A DNA stretch of 64,000 bases from Solirubrobacter sp963792915 (GCA_963792915.1 CAWBYD010000006.1:868001-932000); one strand, 5' to 3'. Positions 1 to 8,695 are shown, counted from the stretch's first letter. Numbers and translations: made by a program. Notes: generated by a model not told the origin, from the letters alone.

Positions 1-313
1 GCGCGTCGTCATAGGGAGCATTAGCGAGCATCGAATCGCGCGAGCACGTGAGCCGCTGGCGCGCCCGTGGTCGCCTTCGAGATCATGCCCCTACGGGGTA
101 TCAGGTCCGCTGGATCCCGATCGCGGTGCAACGGGCTGCGGCGAACTGGCGTGAGAGCATGTATCCGGGCACGCTCCGGGCGCTTACTTCGCGGCAGGAT
201 GCTCGGCTGACGAGCACCGTGGCGTCCGACGATCTGCCGTCCGGGCCGACCTGCTGACCGCAGGGTCCGGGCCGCCGCGATTGCGGCCCGGCGCCGCGGA
301 GTCGCGGGTGCGG
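1..313. other. left flank, no convincing gene
   Basis: I see no open frame here with a ribosome-binding site or a recognisable protein. The stretch is high GC like the rest of the window and may be the end of something lying outside it. Confidence 0.4.
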
Positions 314-496
314 TCAGCTGCTTGGGCGGTTGGCGCTCGAAGCGATGCCCTCGCGGAGGGCTTCTTCGGGCGTCTCCTGTTCCGCGTTTTCGCTGGGAGC
401 GCTTTCCGCCTCATGCTCTTGAGCCTCACGGTCACGGTCGCGCCGCTCCTGTGCGCGTTGGTCGGAATCCCCGCTGGGATTGGTCTCATGTGACAT
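314..496 (-). CDS. small acidic hydrophilic protein, 60 aa
   Basis: Not a family I recognise. The predicted product is 60 residues, rich in Glu, Asp, Arg, Gln and Ser, with no hydrophobic segment, and looks intrinsically disordered. The ATG at 496 is supported by a strong GAGGAG ribosome-binding site about 10 nt upstream on the minus strand. It stands alone, about 95 nt outside the left end of the Tn3-type transposon and transcribed away from it. Reading-frame statistics cannot settle so short a gene; the Shine-Dalgarno is the main support. Confidence 0.5.
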   Translation of the reverse strand: MSHETNPSGDSDQRAQERRDRDREAQEHEAESAPSENAEQETPEEALREGIASSANRPSS

Positions 497-590
497 GTGT
501 GTCTCCTCGGGTGGACGGTGTGCCCTGGGTCTACCCCAAACGTGGTTTGCGATAGCGCGGGGTGGAGCGGCGAGCCTATCGCCCTTGGCT

Positions 591-628
591 GGCCTCCCGG
601 TAGTAACGGAACAGGAACGTACGCTAAG
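591..628 (+). repeat. Tn3-type left terminal inverted repeat
   Basis: 38 bp, identical to the reverse complement of 5257-5294. The match continues two bases further inward. The stop codon of the transposase lies inside this repeat. Confidence 0.95.
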
Positions 629-3600
629 CCGCCTGGCCGAGCTCGCGTAGCTGGCGGCGGTACCCGTCGGCGAGCTCGTGGGGCAAAGTGAAGGGGAAGT
701 GGCCGAGCATCTTGATGTGCTCATGCTGCAGCGGCGAGAGCCGCCAGAGATCCTCGTCGGTGATCTGGTGCCCGGTGGCGCGTAGCTGGGCGATGGCGTC
801 GTCGAGGTATTGGGCGTTCCAGAGCACGAGCGCGTTGAGCGCGAAGCCGAGCGCGCCGAGCTGGTCTTCTTGGCCGTCGCGGTAGGGCTGGCGCAGCTGG
901 CCTTCGTTGCCGTGGAAGATGACCCGGGCGACGGAGTGGCGGCCTTCGTGGCGGTTGAGCCCGACGCCGGTCTCGCGGCGCAGTTGCTCGCTGTCGATCC
1001 AGGCGAGCAGGTGAAGCGTCTTGGCGACACGGCCGAGCTCGGCGATCGCTCGGCCGAGGCGGCTGGGGCGTCCGCCGCCTTGGAGGACGCGCAGCAGTTC
1101 GGAGGCGCGGACGGTCCCGGTGGACAGCGAGCCGGAGACGCGCAGGATGTCCTCCCACTGCTCGCAGATCAGGTCAGCGTTGACGTGGTGGCGGGCGAGG
1201 CCGTCGAGGGGGCCGTAGTCGGCGTGGCGGTCGATGCGCCAGAACCGCTGGTCGGGCAGCCCGGCGGGGCGGGGGCTGAACTGGTAGCCCAGCAGCCAGA
1301 ACAGACCGAAGATCTGGTCGGAGTAGGAGGCTTGGTCGGTGATGATCGTCGTCGGGCCGCCGTCGCCGGGTGGTGCGAGTTCGAGCAGGCCGTCGAGGAT
1401 CATCAGTGAGTCGCGCAGCGTGCCGGGGACGACGATCGCGTGCAGGCCGGCGAACTGGTCTGTGAGGTAGTTCAGCCACGTGACCCCACGGCCGCGGGCG
1501 AAGTAGCGCGGGTTCGGGCCGGTATGGATCGAGCGGACCGGCACCCGGAACCGCATCCCGTCGACGGTGGCGATGTGCCCGTCGCCCAGGGCTCCGACAA
1601 AAGGGATGCGCCGGTAGACGCCGAGCAGCAGCTCATTGGCTGCGGCGATGGTCTCGGCACGGACGTAGTTCTGGCTGACCCAGGACAGTCGGTTGGGCGC
1701 CAGCGCCGGGATGCCAGGGTTGGCGACCTCGGCCAGGCTGATGTTGCACGCCTCGGCGAGCACGACGGCGCAGATGCTGATGTGCAGGTCCTCGGCGCGG
1801 GCGAGGGCCTTCGCTGAGATGCGTGAACGCGTCGGCGAACCCTGTCCAGCGACAGACCTCCAAGACCACCTCGGAGAACGCGACGCCGGTCGGGAGCATC
1901 GCGGTGGTGGTCGCACGCAGCGCGCTCAGCGGCTCGGGCTCGTCGAGCGCTTCGAGCTTTGCGAGGTCGGGGCGCTCGGCGCCGGCGAGCTCGGCGATCT
2001 GCAGGGCGACGTTCTCGGGCAGTCGCTCGGCGGTCTGCCGGTAGGCGCTGTCGAGCTGGGCTCCAAGGCGCTTGAGCGCCTGCTGCGGATCGAGCTCGAG
2101 GCTCAAGCCGGTGCAGATCTCGGGCCGTGCGGCCTTCCACGCCGAGCCGCTCAAGAGCTTGGCGCGAGGGTCGGTGAACCGTCCGGAGCGCGTGACGAAC
2201 ACGTCGCGGCGATCCAGCGCCGCGACGAGCGCCTCGAGCACGCAGAACGAGTAGGCGCGGCGGTCGATCTCGTCGGCGCCGAGCTGCGGGTTGTCGAGCA
2301 CGAGCGTTCGCCAGCGGCCGGTCACGACCTTCAACGACACCGAGTTGGCGCTGACGCGCCCGGGCCGGCCTTCGAGGGCCCGCAGCGACTCAAGCGCCTC
2401 GAGCACCGGCCTGCCGGCCGGGGCGGCGTCGAAGGAGATCGTCTCAAGCATGATGGGCAGGAAGCGTCTGAGGCTCTGGTAGCGCCGCAAGAGCTCGCCC
2501 CGGAACGCGGCCTGCTGGCCATCGTCCGCGTCGGGTTGAGAGGCAAGCCGGTGGACTGTGGCAGCGGCCCGTTCGAGGTCGGAGCGGCTGACGTTACGGC
2601 CGATCGCGCTCCACAGTTCCTCGATCCCGCCCGCCGGCGGATCGAGCAGCACGAGCACCGCGGCGCGCAAGCGACGGGCGGCGCGGTCCAGGTCGGGCAG
2701 TTGGGCGTAGCGACGGTCCTTGTGCTCGCGGGCGGCGTGGGAGAGCAGCAGACCGGTCACCCGGTCGAGCACGATCAGCGCGTCGTCGGCGGCGTCGCGC
2801 TCGAGCTGCCACAGGGCGGCAAGCAGTGTCGCGGCGCGCCGATCGGGGCTCAGGCGACGCAGGGTCTGGGCCTTGGCGGCAAGGCCGTAGCGGGCCAGGG
2901 CCCGCAGCCGGCCAGCGGGCACATCAACGATGAGGTCGCCAACGCCGACCGAGACGATCGCCGCCAGACGCTCGAACGCCTCGGCGACTTCGCTGGCGGT
3001 CAGCTTGCGTGGTCCCGTGCGCAGCAGCTCCAGAGGCGAGAGCTGCTCCCCCGGCGCAACCTCGAGCAGCTGCTCAACACGGTGGCGCTGCTCGTCGATG
3101 GCTGCTTCAGCCAGCGTGCGGTGCAGGCGGGCGACGGCGCGGTCGCGCGCAGAGGCGACCGCCCGGGCCAGCACACTGGCGCCGGGCAACAGCACCTTGG
3201 CGTCGATCAGCCGAGCGGTCGCGAGATCGAACAGGACGCTGGGGCGTTCGGCGGTCGCCCACGCCCGCGCATCCAGCCACCGCCCCAGCTCCGTCCGCGC
3301 CGCGGGCTCGGAGAAGTCGCGGTAGCCGTACTCGCGCTGGATCTCCCCGGCGTGCTCGCGATGCGTGGGCTCCCGTTGAGCGTAGGCGGCCAGGCGCCCT
3401 GGGTCGCCGACGCCGAGCTCCTCGGCGACCCTTGAAGCAACGACCTGGGGCACGTCTGCCGGGCGTGCCAGGAACGTTCCGAGGAACCGCACGGTGCCCA
3501 GCTGCACGGCGAAGCCGAGACGGTTGTGATCGCCGCGGCGGCGATCGATCAACGCCCGGTCGCGGTCGTCGAAGTGAAAGAACCGATCCAGCTGCGCCGC

Positions 3601-3666
3601 CGACGGCGGCTCGCAGTAGCAACCGTAGCCCGCGACCTGGCCGCGGGTGAGGAAGTCGACCGGCAC
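624..3666 (-). pseudogene. tnpA: Tn3-family DDE transposase, frameshifted
   Basis: Two minus-strand frames together give a full-length Tn3 transposase of about 1,010 aa. The first (3666 to about 1805) holds the N-terminal DNA-binding part, starting MPVDFLTRGQVAGYG with the family motif GDHNRLGFAVQLGTVRFLGT. The second (about 1805 to 624) holds the catalytic part, with AEDLHISICAVVLAEACN, ATVDGMRF, TIITDQASYSDQIFG and the C-terminal LGFALNALVLWN helix. The frames meet in the conserved FADAFTH region. One extra base in a run of G (plus strand, about 1805-1807) explains the shift. It is either a real inactivating mutation or a homopolymer sequencing error. It begins 34 bp downstream of the resolvase, in the same direction. 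Confidence 0.9.
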
Positions 3667-3699
3667 CGGGGCCTCAGTCCGGTGCCGCCCGGCGAGCGC

Positions 3700-4326
3700 T
3701 CACGACACGTGGTCTCGCTGGAGCGCTGCGCCGCCGTCCGCTCTCACGGCCGGCGCCGGTCGCGGCGGGAGGTGGCGATACAGGCTGGTGCGCGGGATTC
3801 CGGTCTTCTTGACGATCTCCGCGATCGTTTCCCCCTGGCCGCGCAAGTGCGCCGCCCACTCCAACTTCGCGGCGTCGACGAGTACCGGCCGGCCGACCCG
3901 ACGACCCTTTGCCGTGGCCACGGCGCGGGCGTGCGCGGCGCGCTCGATGGTGTAGGTCCGCTCCATCTGGGCGAACAGCGCCAGCAGCACCACAGCGAGC
4001 TGCGCCATGGGGTCCTCGGGGTTGGTCGAGTCGATCTTGATCGGGTCGGCGAGGTTGCGCACCCCGATCCCGCGCTCGGACAGCTCGTGGATCATGTTCA
4101 GCGTGTCGCGCACGGTCCGCCCGAGGCGATCGAGGGTGTGCACGACGATCGCGTCCCCCTCGCGCGCGTACTCCAGGACCGCGCGCAGGCCCGGCCGGTC
4201 GACCGTCGCCCCGGACTTCTTATCGACGTAGATCCGCTCGCGGGCGACGCCGGCGTCGACGAGCGCCTCGATCTGTCGGTCGAGGTCCTGCTTGGCGGTC
4301 GACACGCGTGCGTATCCCAGCTCCAC
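3700..4326 (-). CDS. tnpR: serine recombinase (resolvase) of the Tn3 element
   Basis: About 208 aa. The N-terminal catalytic domain begins LGYARVSTAKQDLDRQ, with the nucleophilic Ser in the YARVS motif, followed by HTLDRLGRTVRDT and the long E-helix region AQMERTYTIERA. The C-terminus has a helix-turn-helix ending in IAEIVKKTGIPRTSLYRHL. It resolves the cointegrates formed during replicative transposition by acting at the res site, expected in the interval 4327-4658. I chose the GTG at 4326 because the family motif starts three codons later. An ATG 17 codons upstream is possible but adds unconserved residues. Confidence 0.9.
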   Translation of the reverse strand: MELGYARVSTAKQDLDRQIEALVDAGVARERIYVDKKSGATVDRPGLRAVLEYAREGDAIVVHTLDRLGRTVRDTLNMIHELSERGIGVRNLADPIKIDSTNPEDPMAQLAVVLLALFAQMERTYTIERAAHARAVATAKGRRVGRPVLVDAAKLEWAAHLRGQGETIAEIVKKTGIPRTSLYRHLPPRPAPAVRADGGAALQRDHVS

Positions 4327-4444
4327 GAGCGCGAACGTACCGGAGGTCGCGGACGTACCGCCACAGCGGCACGGCATTTCGGGACCAACCTTCGGGACGC
4401 GCTAGCCCGCGTGCTTCTGGCGATCGCGCCCGAGCCCGGCAGGG

Positions 4445-4470
4445 CGTTCCACTTCCAAGGAAGTGGAACG
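4445..4470. promoter_or_regulatory. 12-bp-arm palindrome, candidate res site or operator
   Basis: Perfect inverted repeat CGTTCCACTTCC-aa-GGAAGTGGAACG in the 330-bp gap between the resolvase and the passenger gene. A further short palindrome, GTTCGCCCGAAC, lies about 110 bp away. Tn3 resolvases bind paired sites upstream of their own gene, so this gap is the expected place for res. The role is inferred from position and symmetry only. Confidence 0.4.
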
Positions 4471-4658
4471 ATGCTGCATGCGGCCGCTTCGGGAGCGGCG
4501 ATCGCCCAGGTCGCGTGGCCAGATCCCCAGCGGCGAAGTTTGGAGGACATTCGTACGCGACGCGTTCTCGTTCGCCCGAACTCGGGCAGCGTCCGTCTTT
4601 GATTACCGCACGTCGATGCGCGATCGGTTGCGCGCGCCCAGGGTTCGGGCTAGCGGTC

Positions 4659-5186
4659 TTACAGGGGCGGCCAGTCGATCCGGGCGGCGAGCTCGTCGAC
4701 GGCAAGATTGATCACGGTGCTGCGCTCCACGGAGCGGTACTCGGCATCGCTGAGCGCGAGCCATCTGATGGTCCGAGCGGCCGGATCGATAATCACGACC
4801 TCTTCGACGTCGTGCTGGGCGTAGAAGGGGAGCTTGTGCTCGGTCTCGTCAGCGGGCGAGAGGATCTCGACCACCAGCCTGGCCGACGGCGCGTACGTGC
4901 CCCAGCCGGTGATGTCGAGCAGCGCGGCGTCGGGGATTCGATAGTCGTCCTTGGTTCCGAGGTTAACCCCGGGCAGCGGGGTGAGGCCGGCTGTGCGTGC
5001 AAGCGGGCCGAGCAGCTCGGCGAGCTGTTGTTGGATGCGCACGTGCGCCTCGCCCGGGCCCGGAACCATGTGCAGCACACCCTGCCAGACCTCGTCGCGG
5101 CGGTCCGCGCCGGCCCGACGGCGACGCTCGAGCAGCTCCTCAAGCTCGACGGGCACGGGGTCCAGCACCAACGTTGGCACCACCAC
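4659..5186 (-). CDS. Uma2/DUF820-family putative endonuclease
   Basis: About 175 aa, the usual size of the family. Visible features are an N-terminal ELLERRRRAGADRRDEVWQGVLHM segment (here split: ELLERRRRAG, then DEVWQGVLHM), the nuclease-fold core DYRIPDAALL with conserved Asp, then LVVEILSPADE and the Lys-containing HKLPFYAQHDVEEVVIID. These give the D...E-x-K arrangement of PD-(D/E)XK-like enzymes. Uma2 proteins are abundant in actinobacteria and cyanobacteria and their roles are mostly unknown. It lies inside the transposon, 71 bp from the right inverted repeat, so it is passenger cargo. GTG start; several GTG codons are adjacent. Confidence 0.8.
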   Translation of the reverse strand: MVVPTLVLDPVPVELEELLERRRRAGADRRDEVWQGVLHMVPGPGEAHVRIQQQLAELLGPLARTAGLTPLPGVNLGTKDDYRIPDAALLDITGWGTYAPSARLVVEILSPADETEHKLPFYAQHDVEEVVIIDPAARTIRWLALSDAEYRSVERSTVINLAVDELAARIDWPPL

Positions 5187-5256
5187 AGCCTACCGCCGGC
5201 CGCCTTCACGCCCCCTTGCCTTATGGCGGCTGGTGCTCGTCCGACCGATCGCAGGG

Positions 5257-5294
5257 CTTAGCGTACGTTCCTGTTCCGTTACTACCGGGAGGCC
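5257..5294 (-). repeat. Tn3-type right terminal inverted repeat
   Basis: 38 bp, perfect inverted copy of 591-628. The bases just outside do not repeat the left flank. Confidence 0.95.
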
Positions 5295-5813
5295 GACTGG
5301 TGGCAGCGCGCCGGCGTCGAGGAGATCACGCGCGCATGGGAGACCGCCCAAGCCTGGCAAGGGCTCGACCCCGACGCCCGCCACGCCGCCGAGCGCATCC
5401 ACGACCAGCTGCGCGAGCGCTACGGCCTCGACACCCGCGACCTGCGCGCCGACGAGGGGGCCGTGCGCGACGCGCTGGCGGAACGCGAGCGTGAGGCCCG
5501 CGCGCGCAGCGAGCACCAGGAGGCCGTCGCGCTGCTTGCCGGCGCCGAGCGCGCCCAGGCAGACCAGGACGTGCGCCGCGACCACCAGCCCCCGGCCAGC
5601 GTCGACCATGTCGCCGAGCCCGCCGACCGCGAAATCCTCGCCGCCGCGCTGCACGACGTCGCCGACGAGGAAACGGTCGAGGCGCGCGTCGTCGCCGCCA
5701 CCAACCAGGTCCAGCCCGCCTCTGAGGCCATCACGACGCCGCCCCAGCGCGCGCCGCGCGCCCGACCCGCGCGCCGCGCGGCCCGCAGCAAGGACCGCTC
5801 GCGATCACGCTGA
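5283..5813 (+). pseudogene. C-terminal fragment of a gene cut by the transposon end
   Basis: An open frame runs without an in-frame start from inside the right inverted repeat (reading YREADWWQRAGVEEI) to a stop at 5813, about 176 codons. It is Arg/Ala/Glu-rich and helical, with a likely coiled coil (ALAEREREARARSEHQEA) and a basic tail (RPARRAARSKDRSRSR). The style resembles helical proteins carried by actinobacterial plasmids and integrative elements, but I cannot name the family. The transposon end removes its start, and the matching 5' part is not on the other flank. Confidence 0.55.
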
Positions 5814-6035
5814 GCACCTGCCCGCCAGGCGCACCCGCACCCGACGCGCGGTGCCGCCGCGGCTGTGCGTTGCCAGCCCTCGATACGGGCGCGGCCCTCA
5901 GACGCTCGCGTCCGTGAACGCGCCTTCTCGGACACCTCGTCGAGGCTCGAGTTCGACTGCTGCAATTCGTCCAAAGCAGCACTGCGCGGCCGGTGCGCGC
6001 CGTGTTCTCGCGCGTGACTCGAACCGGCGGCGCGG

Positions 6036-6425
6036 CTAGGTTCGGTTCGTTGCTCGTCCGGGTGTCGTGAACACGCAGCGCCCGTCGGTGCATGCGTCTT
6101 GTGCCTTGACGATCCGGCTCCGCAGGGCGCTCAGCTCGGCGAGCTTGGCATCCACGCGGGCGAGGACCGCGTCGAGCCGCCAGCGCTCGGATGCGCAGGT
6201 GGCGTCGCCGGCGTCGTGCGCCGCGAGCGCGTCGACGGCGTCGGTGAGCGTGAAGCCGATCGCCTGGAGTTCGCGTGTGAGGCGGATTCGCTCGACCGTT
6301 TCCTGTTCGTAGTCGCGGTAGCCCGATGCGGTTCGCGCCGCTTGCGGGAGTACGCCGACGCGTTCGTAGAAGCGGACGGTGTCGACGCTCACGCCGGCCC
6401 GGGTGGCGACCTCGCCGATCTTCAT
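6036..6425 (-). CDS. MerR-family metal-responsive regulator (copy 1)
   Basis: 129 aa. The N-terminal winged helix-turn-helix (MKIGEVATRAGVSVDTVRFY, then YERVGVLP) is typical of MerR proteins. It is followed by a dimerisation helix with Cys77 and two C-terminal cysteines (Cys112, Cys117), similar in order to the three metal-ligand cysteines of MerR itself. It should bind the dyad in the spacer of the divergent promoter at 6437-6468 and switch on the gene at 6476 when metal is bound. The cognate metal cannot be read from the sequence; Hg, Cd or Zn are plausible. Confidence 0.85.
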   Translation of the reverse strand: MKIGEVATRAGVSVDTVRFYERVGVLPQAARTASGYRDYEQETVERIRLTRELQAIGFTLTDAVDALAAHDAGDATCASERWRLDAVLARVDAKLAELSALRSRIVKAQDACTDGRCVFTTPGRATNRT

Positions 6426-6436
6426 CGCTCGTTCCC

Positions 6437-6468
6437 TTGACTCTGGACCATAGTCCAGAGTTTACGCT
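6437..6468 (+). promoter_or_regulatory. MerR-type promoter/operator with over-long spacer
   Basis: A -35 TTGACT (6437-6442) and a -10-like TTACGC/TACGCT (6462-6468) are separated by 19-20 bp. The spacer holds the dyad CTCTGGACCATAGTCCAGAG, the classical layout that MerR proteins untwist. The -10 lies only about 8 bp before the ATG at 6476, so the transcript is predicted to be leaderless. Confidence 0.75.
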
Positions 6469-6475
6469 ATCGAGC

Positions 6476-6940
6476 ATGGCTGACACGTTCCACATCAAAT
6501 CCGTCCCCGGGGCGCCGGTCGCGTGCGACATGAGCAGTGCCTGCGACGCGCCCGATGAGCGCCTGGCCGTCTACCAGGGGTTGTTCGAGCGCGCGCTGCT
6601 GCGGCGTGAGCGAGGCCTCGACACGGTCGTGTTCGGGTTTGGCGCCGACCCGGGCATCCGGGACGCCGTCGAGGATCTCGCCCGCCGCGAGGCGGCCTGT
6701 TGCCCGTTCCTGGACTACCGCGTCGAGACCGCCGCAGACGAGGTGATCTGGACGATCACCAACGCCGTCAGCAGCGACGAGCGCGCCGGTATCGACGTGG
6801 TCCTGGACGCGTTCCACGCGCTCCCTGACCACGCCGGTTCGGACGTCGACGGGCTCTTTGACCGGCTCGCCGACCGCGGCCTGCACGTCATCGCCGGACC
6901 CGGGGAACGCTTCGAGTTGCGCGACTCAGCCGCGCGCTGA
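6476..6940 (+). CDS. small Cys-Cys protein divergent from MerR (copy 1)
   Basis: 154 aa, soluble, no signal peptide. The key motif is ARREAACCPFLDY (about residue 70), closely matching VAAESACCAFLDF in the protein at 7839. Both sit beside MerR genes, so I read them as one family of small proteins with a vicinal Cys pair, probably for binding a thiophilic metal. I do not know an assigned function. An extra acidic C-terminal 50 residues are absent from the second copy. The ATG at 6476 fits the promoter directly upstream, which would give a leaderless message. Confidence 0.75.
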   Translation: MADTFHIKSVPGAPVACDMSSACDAPDERLAVYQGLFERALLRRERGLDTVVFGFGADPGIRDAVEDLARREAACCPFLDYRVETAADEVIWTITNAVSSDERAGIDVVLDAFHALPDHAGSDVDGLFDRLADRGLHVIAGPGERFELRDSAAR

Positions 6941-7210
6941 CTCGCCCGCCGCAGCGGCGCCCGCGACCGGCGTCCGGCGCGCGGACCGGCGCCGCAGCGC
7001 GACCACGGCGGCGGGCACGGCGGCACACAACGCGAGCGCGAAGATCGCGCCGCCGGCGCCCACCAGCACGCCGAGGCCGAGCGCGCCGATCGCGCCGGCT
7101 AGCGCCGGGCCGGCCAAGCAGGCGAGCATCATCAGGGCGCCGATGCCGAGCATCGAGCGGGTGGGCGTGCCGGGCGAGTCGGTCTGCTCGGTCCTGATCG
7201 GAAGGCACAT
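6926..7210 (-). CDS. small two-helix membrane protein in the MerR2 regulon
   Basis: 94 aa. After a short polar N-terminus (MCLPIRTEQTD) come two hydrophobic helices (GIGALMMLACLAGPALAG and GVLVGAGGAIFALALC) and a basic tail, so it is probably an inner-membrane protein with Cys residues within or near the helices. Its promoter region (7255-7283) carries almost the same operator as the MerR2-Cys-Cys pair (7772-7800), so copy 2 of MerR should control it. Start: the ATG at 7210 has AAGGAG upstream. Its 3' end overlaps the convergent gene at 6476-6940 by 15 nt. A metal transport helper is a guess. Confidence 0.65.
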   Translation of the reverse strand: MCLPIRTEQTDSPGTPTRSMLGIGALMMLACLAGPALAGAIGALGLGVLVGAGGAIFALALCAAVPAAVVALRRRSARRTPVAGAAAAGESARG

Positions 7211-7254
7211 CTGGAGCGACGTCTCCTTGGTCGGGTGCGACAGTCGGCCGAACG

Positions 7255-7283
7255 ATGCACCTTGAAGTCGGGTTGAAGTCAAG
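7255..7283 (-). promoter_or_regulatory. MerR2-type operator/promoter
   Basis: Reading minus, CTTGACTTCAACCCGACTTC AAGGTGCAT closely matches CTTGACTTGAAGTCGTGTTC AAGGTGCAC at 7772-7800 (a space is inserted in each). The shared TTGACT -35 and TTCAAGGTGCA half-site point to one regulator serving both promoters. Confidence 0.7.
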
Positions 7284-7292
7284 CGCCCGTGG

Positions 7293-7757
7293 TCAGCGGC
7301 GCCGGACCTGCCGCACATCAAGGTCGATGTCGCCGGCCGGCGGCAGCAGCGTCGGGTCGACGAACAGCCCGCACACGTCGACGCTCGCGCAATCGCAGGA
7401 ACGGGCGACCTGGAGCCAGTGCTTGACGGCCTCGGCGCGGGCGATCAGCGCCTCGATGTGCGGCAGCTTCGCGTCGGCGAGCGAGCGGATGTGGCTGCTC
7501 GCCTCGGCGCTGCGGTCGCCGGGGCCGGTCAGCGGCGCGATCTCCTCCAGCGTCAGCCCGGCGCGCTGGGAGACGTCGATGATCGAGAGGCGGTGCAGCA
7601 CCTCGTCGCGGTAGCGGCGCTGGCCGGCGACGCGCTCCGGCTCGGGCAGCACGCCGACACGCTCGTAGAAGCGGATGTGCGACGTGTTCAGCCCGGCGCG
7701 CTCGGCGACCTGGCCGATCGTCAGCGACGGCTCGTCGGGGGTGGTCGGTGATGCCAT
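7293..7757 (-). CDS. MerR-family metal-responsive regulator (copy 2)
   Basis: 154 aa. The winged HTH (LTIGQVAERAGLNTSHIRFY, YERVGVLPEPERV) is followed by a coiled dimerisation helix and a C-terminal metal loop, SCDCASVDVC. The CxC...C pattern is typical of thiol-metal sensing MerR proteins. The ATG at 7757 faces the gene at 7839 across an 81-bp region holding the operator. Its own regulon probably includes both 7839-9015 and the minus-strand gene at 6926-7210. It is only distantly similar to copy 1, so this is not a recent duplication. Confidence 0.85.
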   Translation of the reverse strand: MASPTTPDEPSLTIGQVAERAGLNTSHIRFYERVGVLPEPERVAGQRRYRDEVLHRLSIIDVSQRAGLTLEEIAPLTGPGDRSAEASSHIRSLADAKLPHIEALIARAEAVKHWLQVARSCDCASVDVCGLFVDPTLLPPAGDIDLDVRQVRRR

Positions 7758-7771
7758 CTCGCAAACTGCCC

Positions 7772-7800
7772 CTTGACTTGAAGTCGTGTTCAAGGTGCAC
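7772..7800 (+). promoter_or_regulatory. MerR2 operator in the divergent promoter region
   Basis: The -35 TTGACT (7773-7778) overlaps the perfect dyad CTTGAA-gtcgtg-TTCAAG (7777-7794). A weak -10 lies near 7798-7803 with the long spacer typical of MerR promoters. Confidence 0.7.
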
Positions 7801-7838
7801 GGTAGAGGGTGTGTACCGCTTTCAGTCCAAGGACCCCG

Positions 7839-8147
7839 ATGCCTGATCTGCCGATCGCCTGCACCCTGACCCCCGATGGCATGAACGCCCGGCTCGCGCT
7901 GATCGACGCGCTCGCCGCCGACGGGCTCCTCGACCGCACCGCGACCGACGCCGGTCTGCGTGTGCGCCTGCGCGACACACCCGAGATCGAGCAGCGCACC
8001 CGCGAGCTTGTCGCCGCCGAATCCGCGTGCTGCGCGTTCCTGGACTTCGACGTGCGCCACGACGACGGCGGCCTGATCCTGGAGATCTCCGGACCGGCGG
8101 ATGCGCGGCCGGTGATCGATCTGTTCTTCGCGCCCGAGGCGAACTGA
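7839..8147 (+). CDS. small Cys-Cys protein divergent from MerR (copy 2)
   Basis: 102 aa, soluble. It begins MPDLPIACTLTPDGMNARL and contains VAAESACCAFLDFDV, followed by a beta-rich end (GGLILEISGP). The AxESACCxFLxF block is shared with the protein at 6476-6940, and the N-terminal ACTLTP gives a third cysteine. MerR-adjacent proteins of this look are widespread, but I know of no assigned role; metal binding is inferred from the cysteines and the regulator. The ATG at 7839 is chosen over an upstream GTG because AAGGA lies 6 nt before it. First gene of a probable operon running to 9015. Confidence 0.75.
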   Translation: MPDLPIACTLTPDGMNARLALIDALAADGLLDRTATDAGLRVRLRDTPEIEQRTRELVAAESACCAFLDFDVRHDDGGLILEISGPADARPVIDLFFAPEAN

Positions 8148-8152
8148 CGCGA

Positions 8153-8695
8153 ATGCGCACCGTACTGGCGGCACTGCTCGTCGCCGCGACCGCGCTGTTC
8201 GCCGTCGGCGCGATCGCCGAGCGCTCCCAGGCCCACGAGACAACCGCCGCCGACGTGCACACGGCCGGAGAGTCCCCGGCCGCGCAGGAGCAGACCGAGA
8301 CCTCCGGCGAGTCAACCGAAGCCCACGAGAACGGCGTCGCCGTTGAGACCTACACGGAGGCGAGCGAGGCGGTGCTCGGCGTCAACGTCGAGTCCACGCC
8401 GTTGATCGTGCTCGCGGTGCTCGTCGGTCTCGGGCTCGCCGCGCTGGTCGCGTCCCGGTTCGGCCGGTCACCGGGCGTGATGATCGCCGTGGCGCTGATC
8501 GCGATCGCGTGGGCCGCGCTGGACATCCGCGAGGTCGTCCATCAGCTCGACGAGTCCCGCACCGGTATCGCCGTGATCGCGATCGTCGTCGCGGTGTTGC
8601 ATCTCGCCGCGGCGCTGCTCGCCGCTCGCCTCGCCGCGCGTGAGCGCCATCCGGCGGCCGGATCGCGCGGGCGCCCTGGCACGATGGCCGCGTGA
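8153..8695 (+). CDS. multi-pass membrane protein with exported acidic loop
   Basis: 180 aa. An N-terminal hydrophobic segment (VLAALLVAATALFAVGAI) is followed by an exported Glu/Thr/His-containing stretch, then two or three further helices (LIVLAVLVGLGLAALVA, MIAVALIAIAWAALDI, AVIAIVVAVLHLAAALLAA). Family not recognised. It starts 5 nt after the stop of the Cys-Cys protein and overlaps the next gene by 4 nt (GTGA), so it belongs to the MerR2 operon. The acidic/His loop could bind metal, but that is inference. Confidence 0.65.
   Translation: MRTVLAALLVAATALFAVGAIAERSQAHETTAADVHTAGESPAAQEQTETSGESTEAHENGVAVETYTEASEAVLGVNVESTPLIVLAVLVGLGLAALVASRFGRSPGVMIAVALIAIAWAALDIREVVHQLDESRTGIAVIAIVVAVLHLAAALLAARLAARERHPAAGSRGRPGTMAA

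Larger units (their letters stand above)
591..5294 (-). mobile_element. Tn3-family transposon, 4.7 kb
   Basis: The element is bounded by perfect 38-bp inverted repeats at 591-628 and 5257-5294. Their inner ends read ACGCTAAG, as is usual in this family. Inside, all on the minus strand, are a Uma2-type passenger, the serine resolvase and the transposase. The 5-bp flanks differ (tggct left, gactg right), so there is no target-site duplication; the element or its flanks have probably been rearranged since insertion. The transposase carries a frameshift, so the copy may be immobile unless complemented in trans. Confidence 0.92.

Noticed and set aside
586..5299. Target-site duplication flanking the Tn3 element
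   Set aside because: The 5-bp flanks (tggct and gactg) differ, and shifting the repeat boundary by a few bases gives no match.
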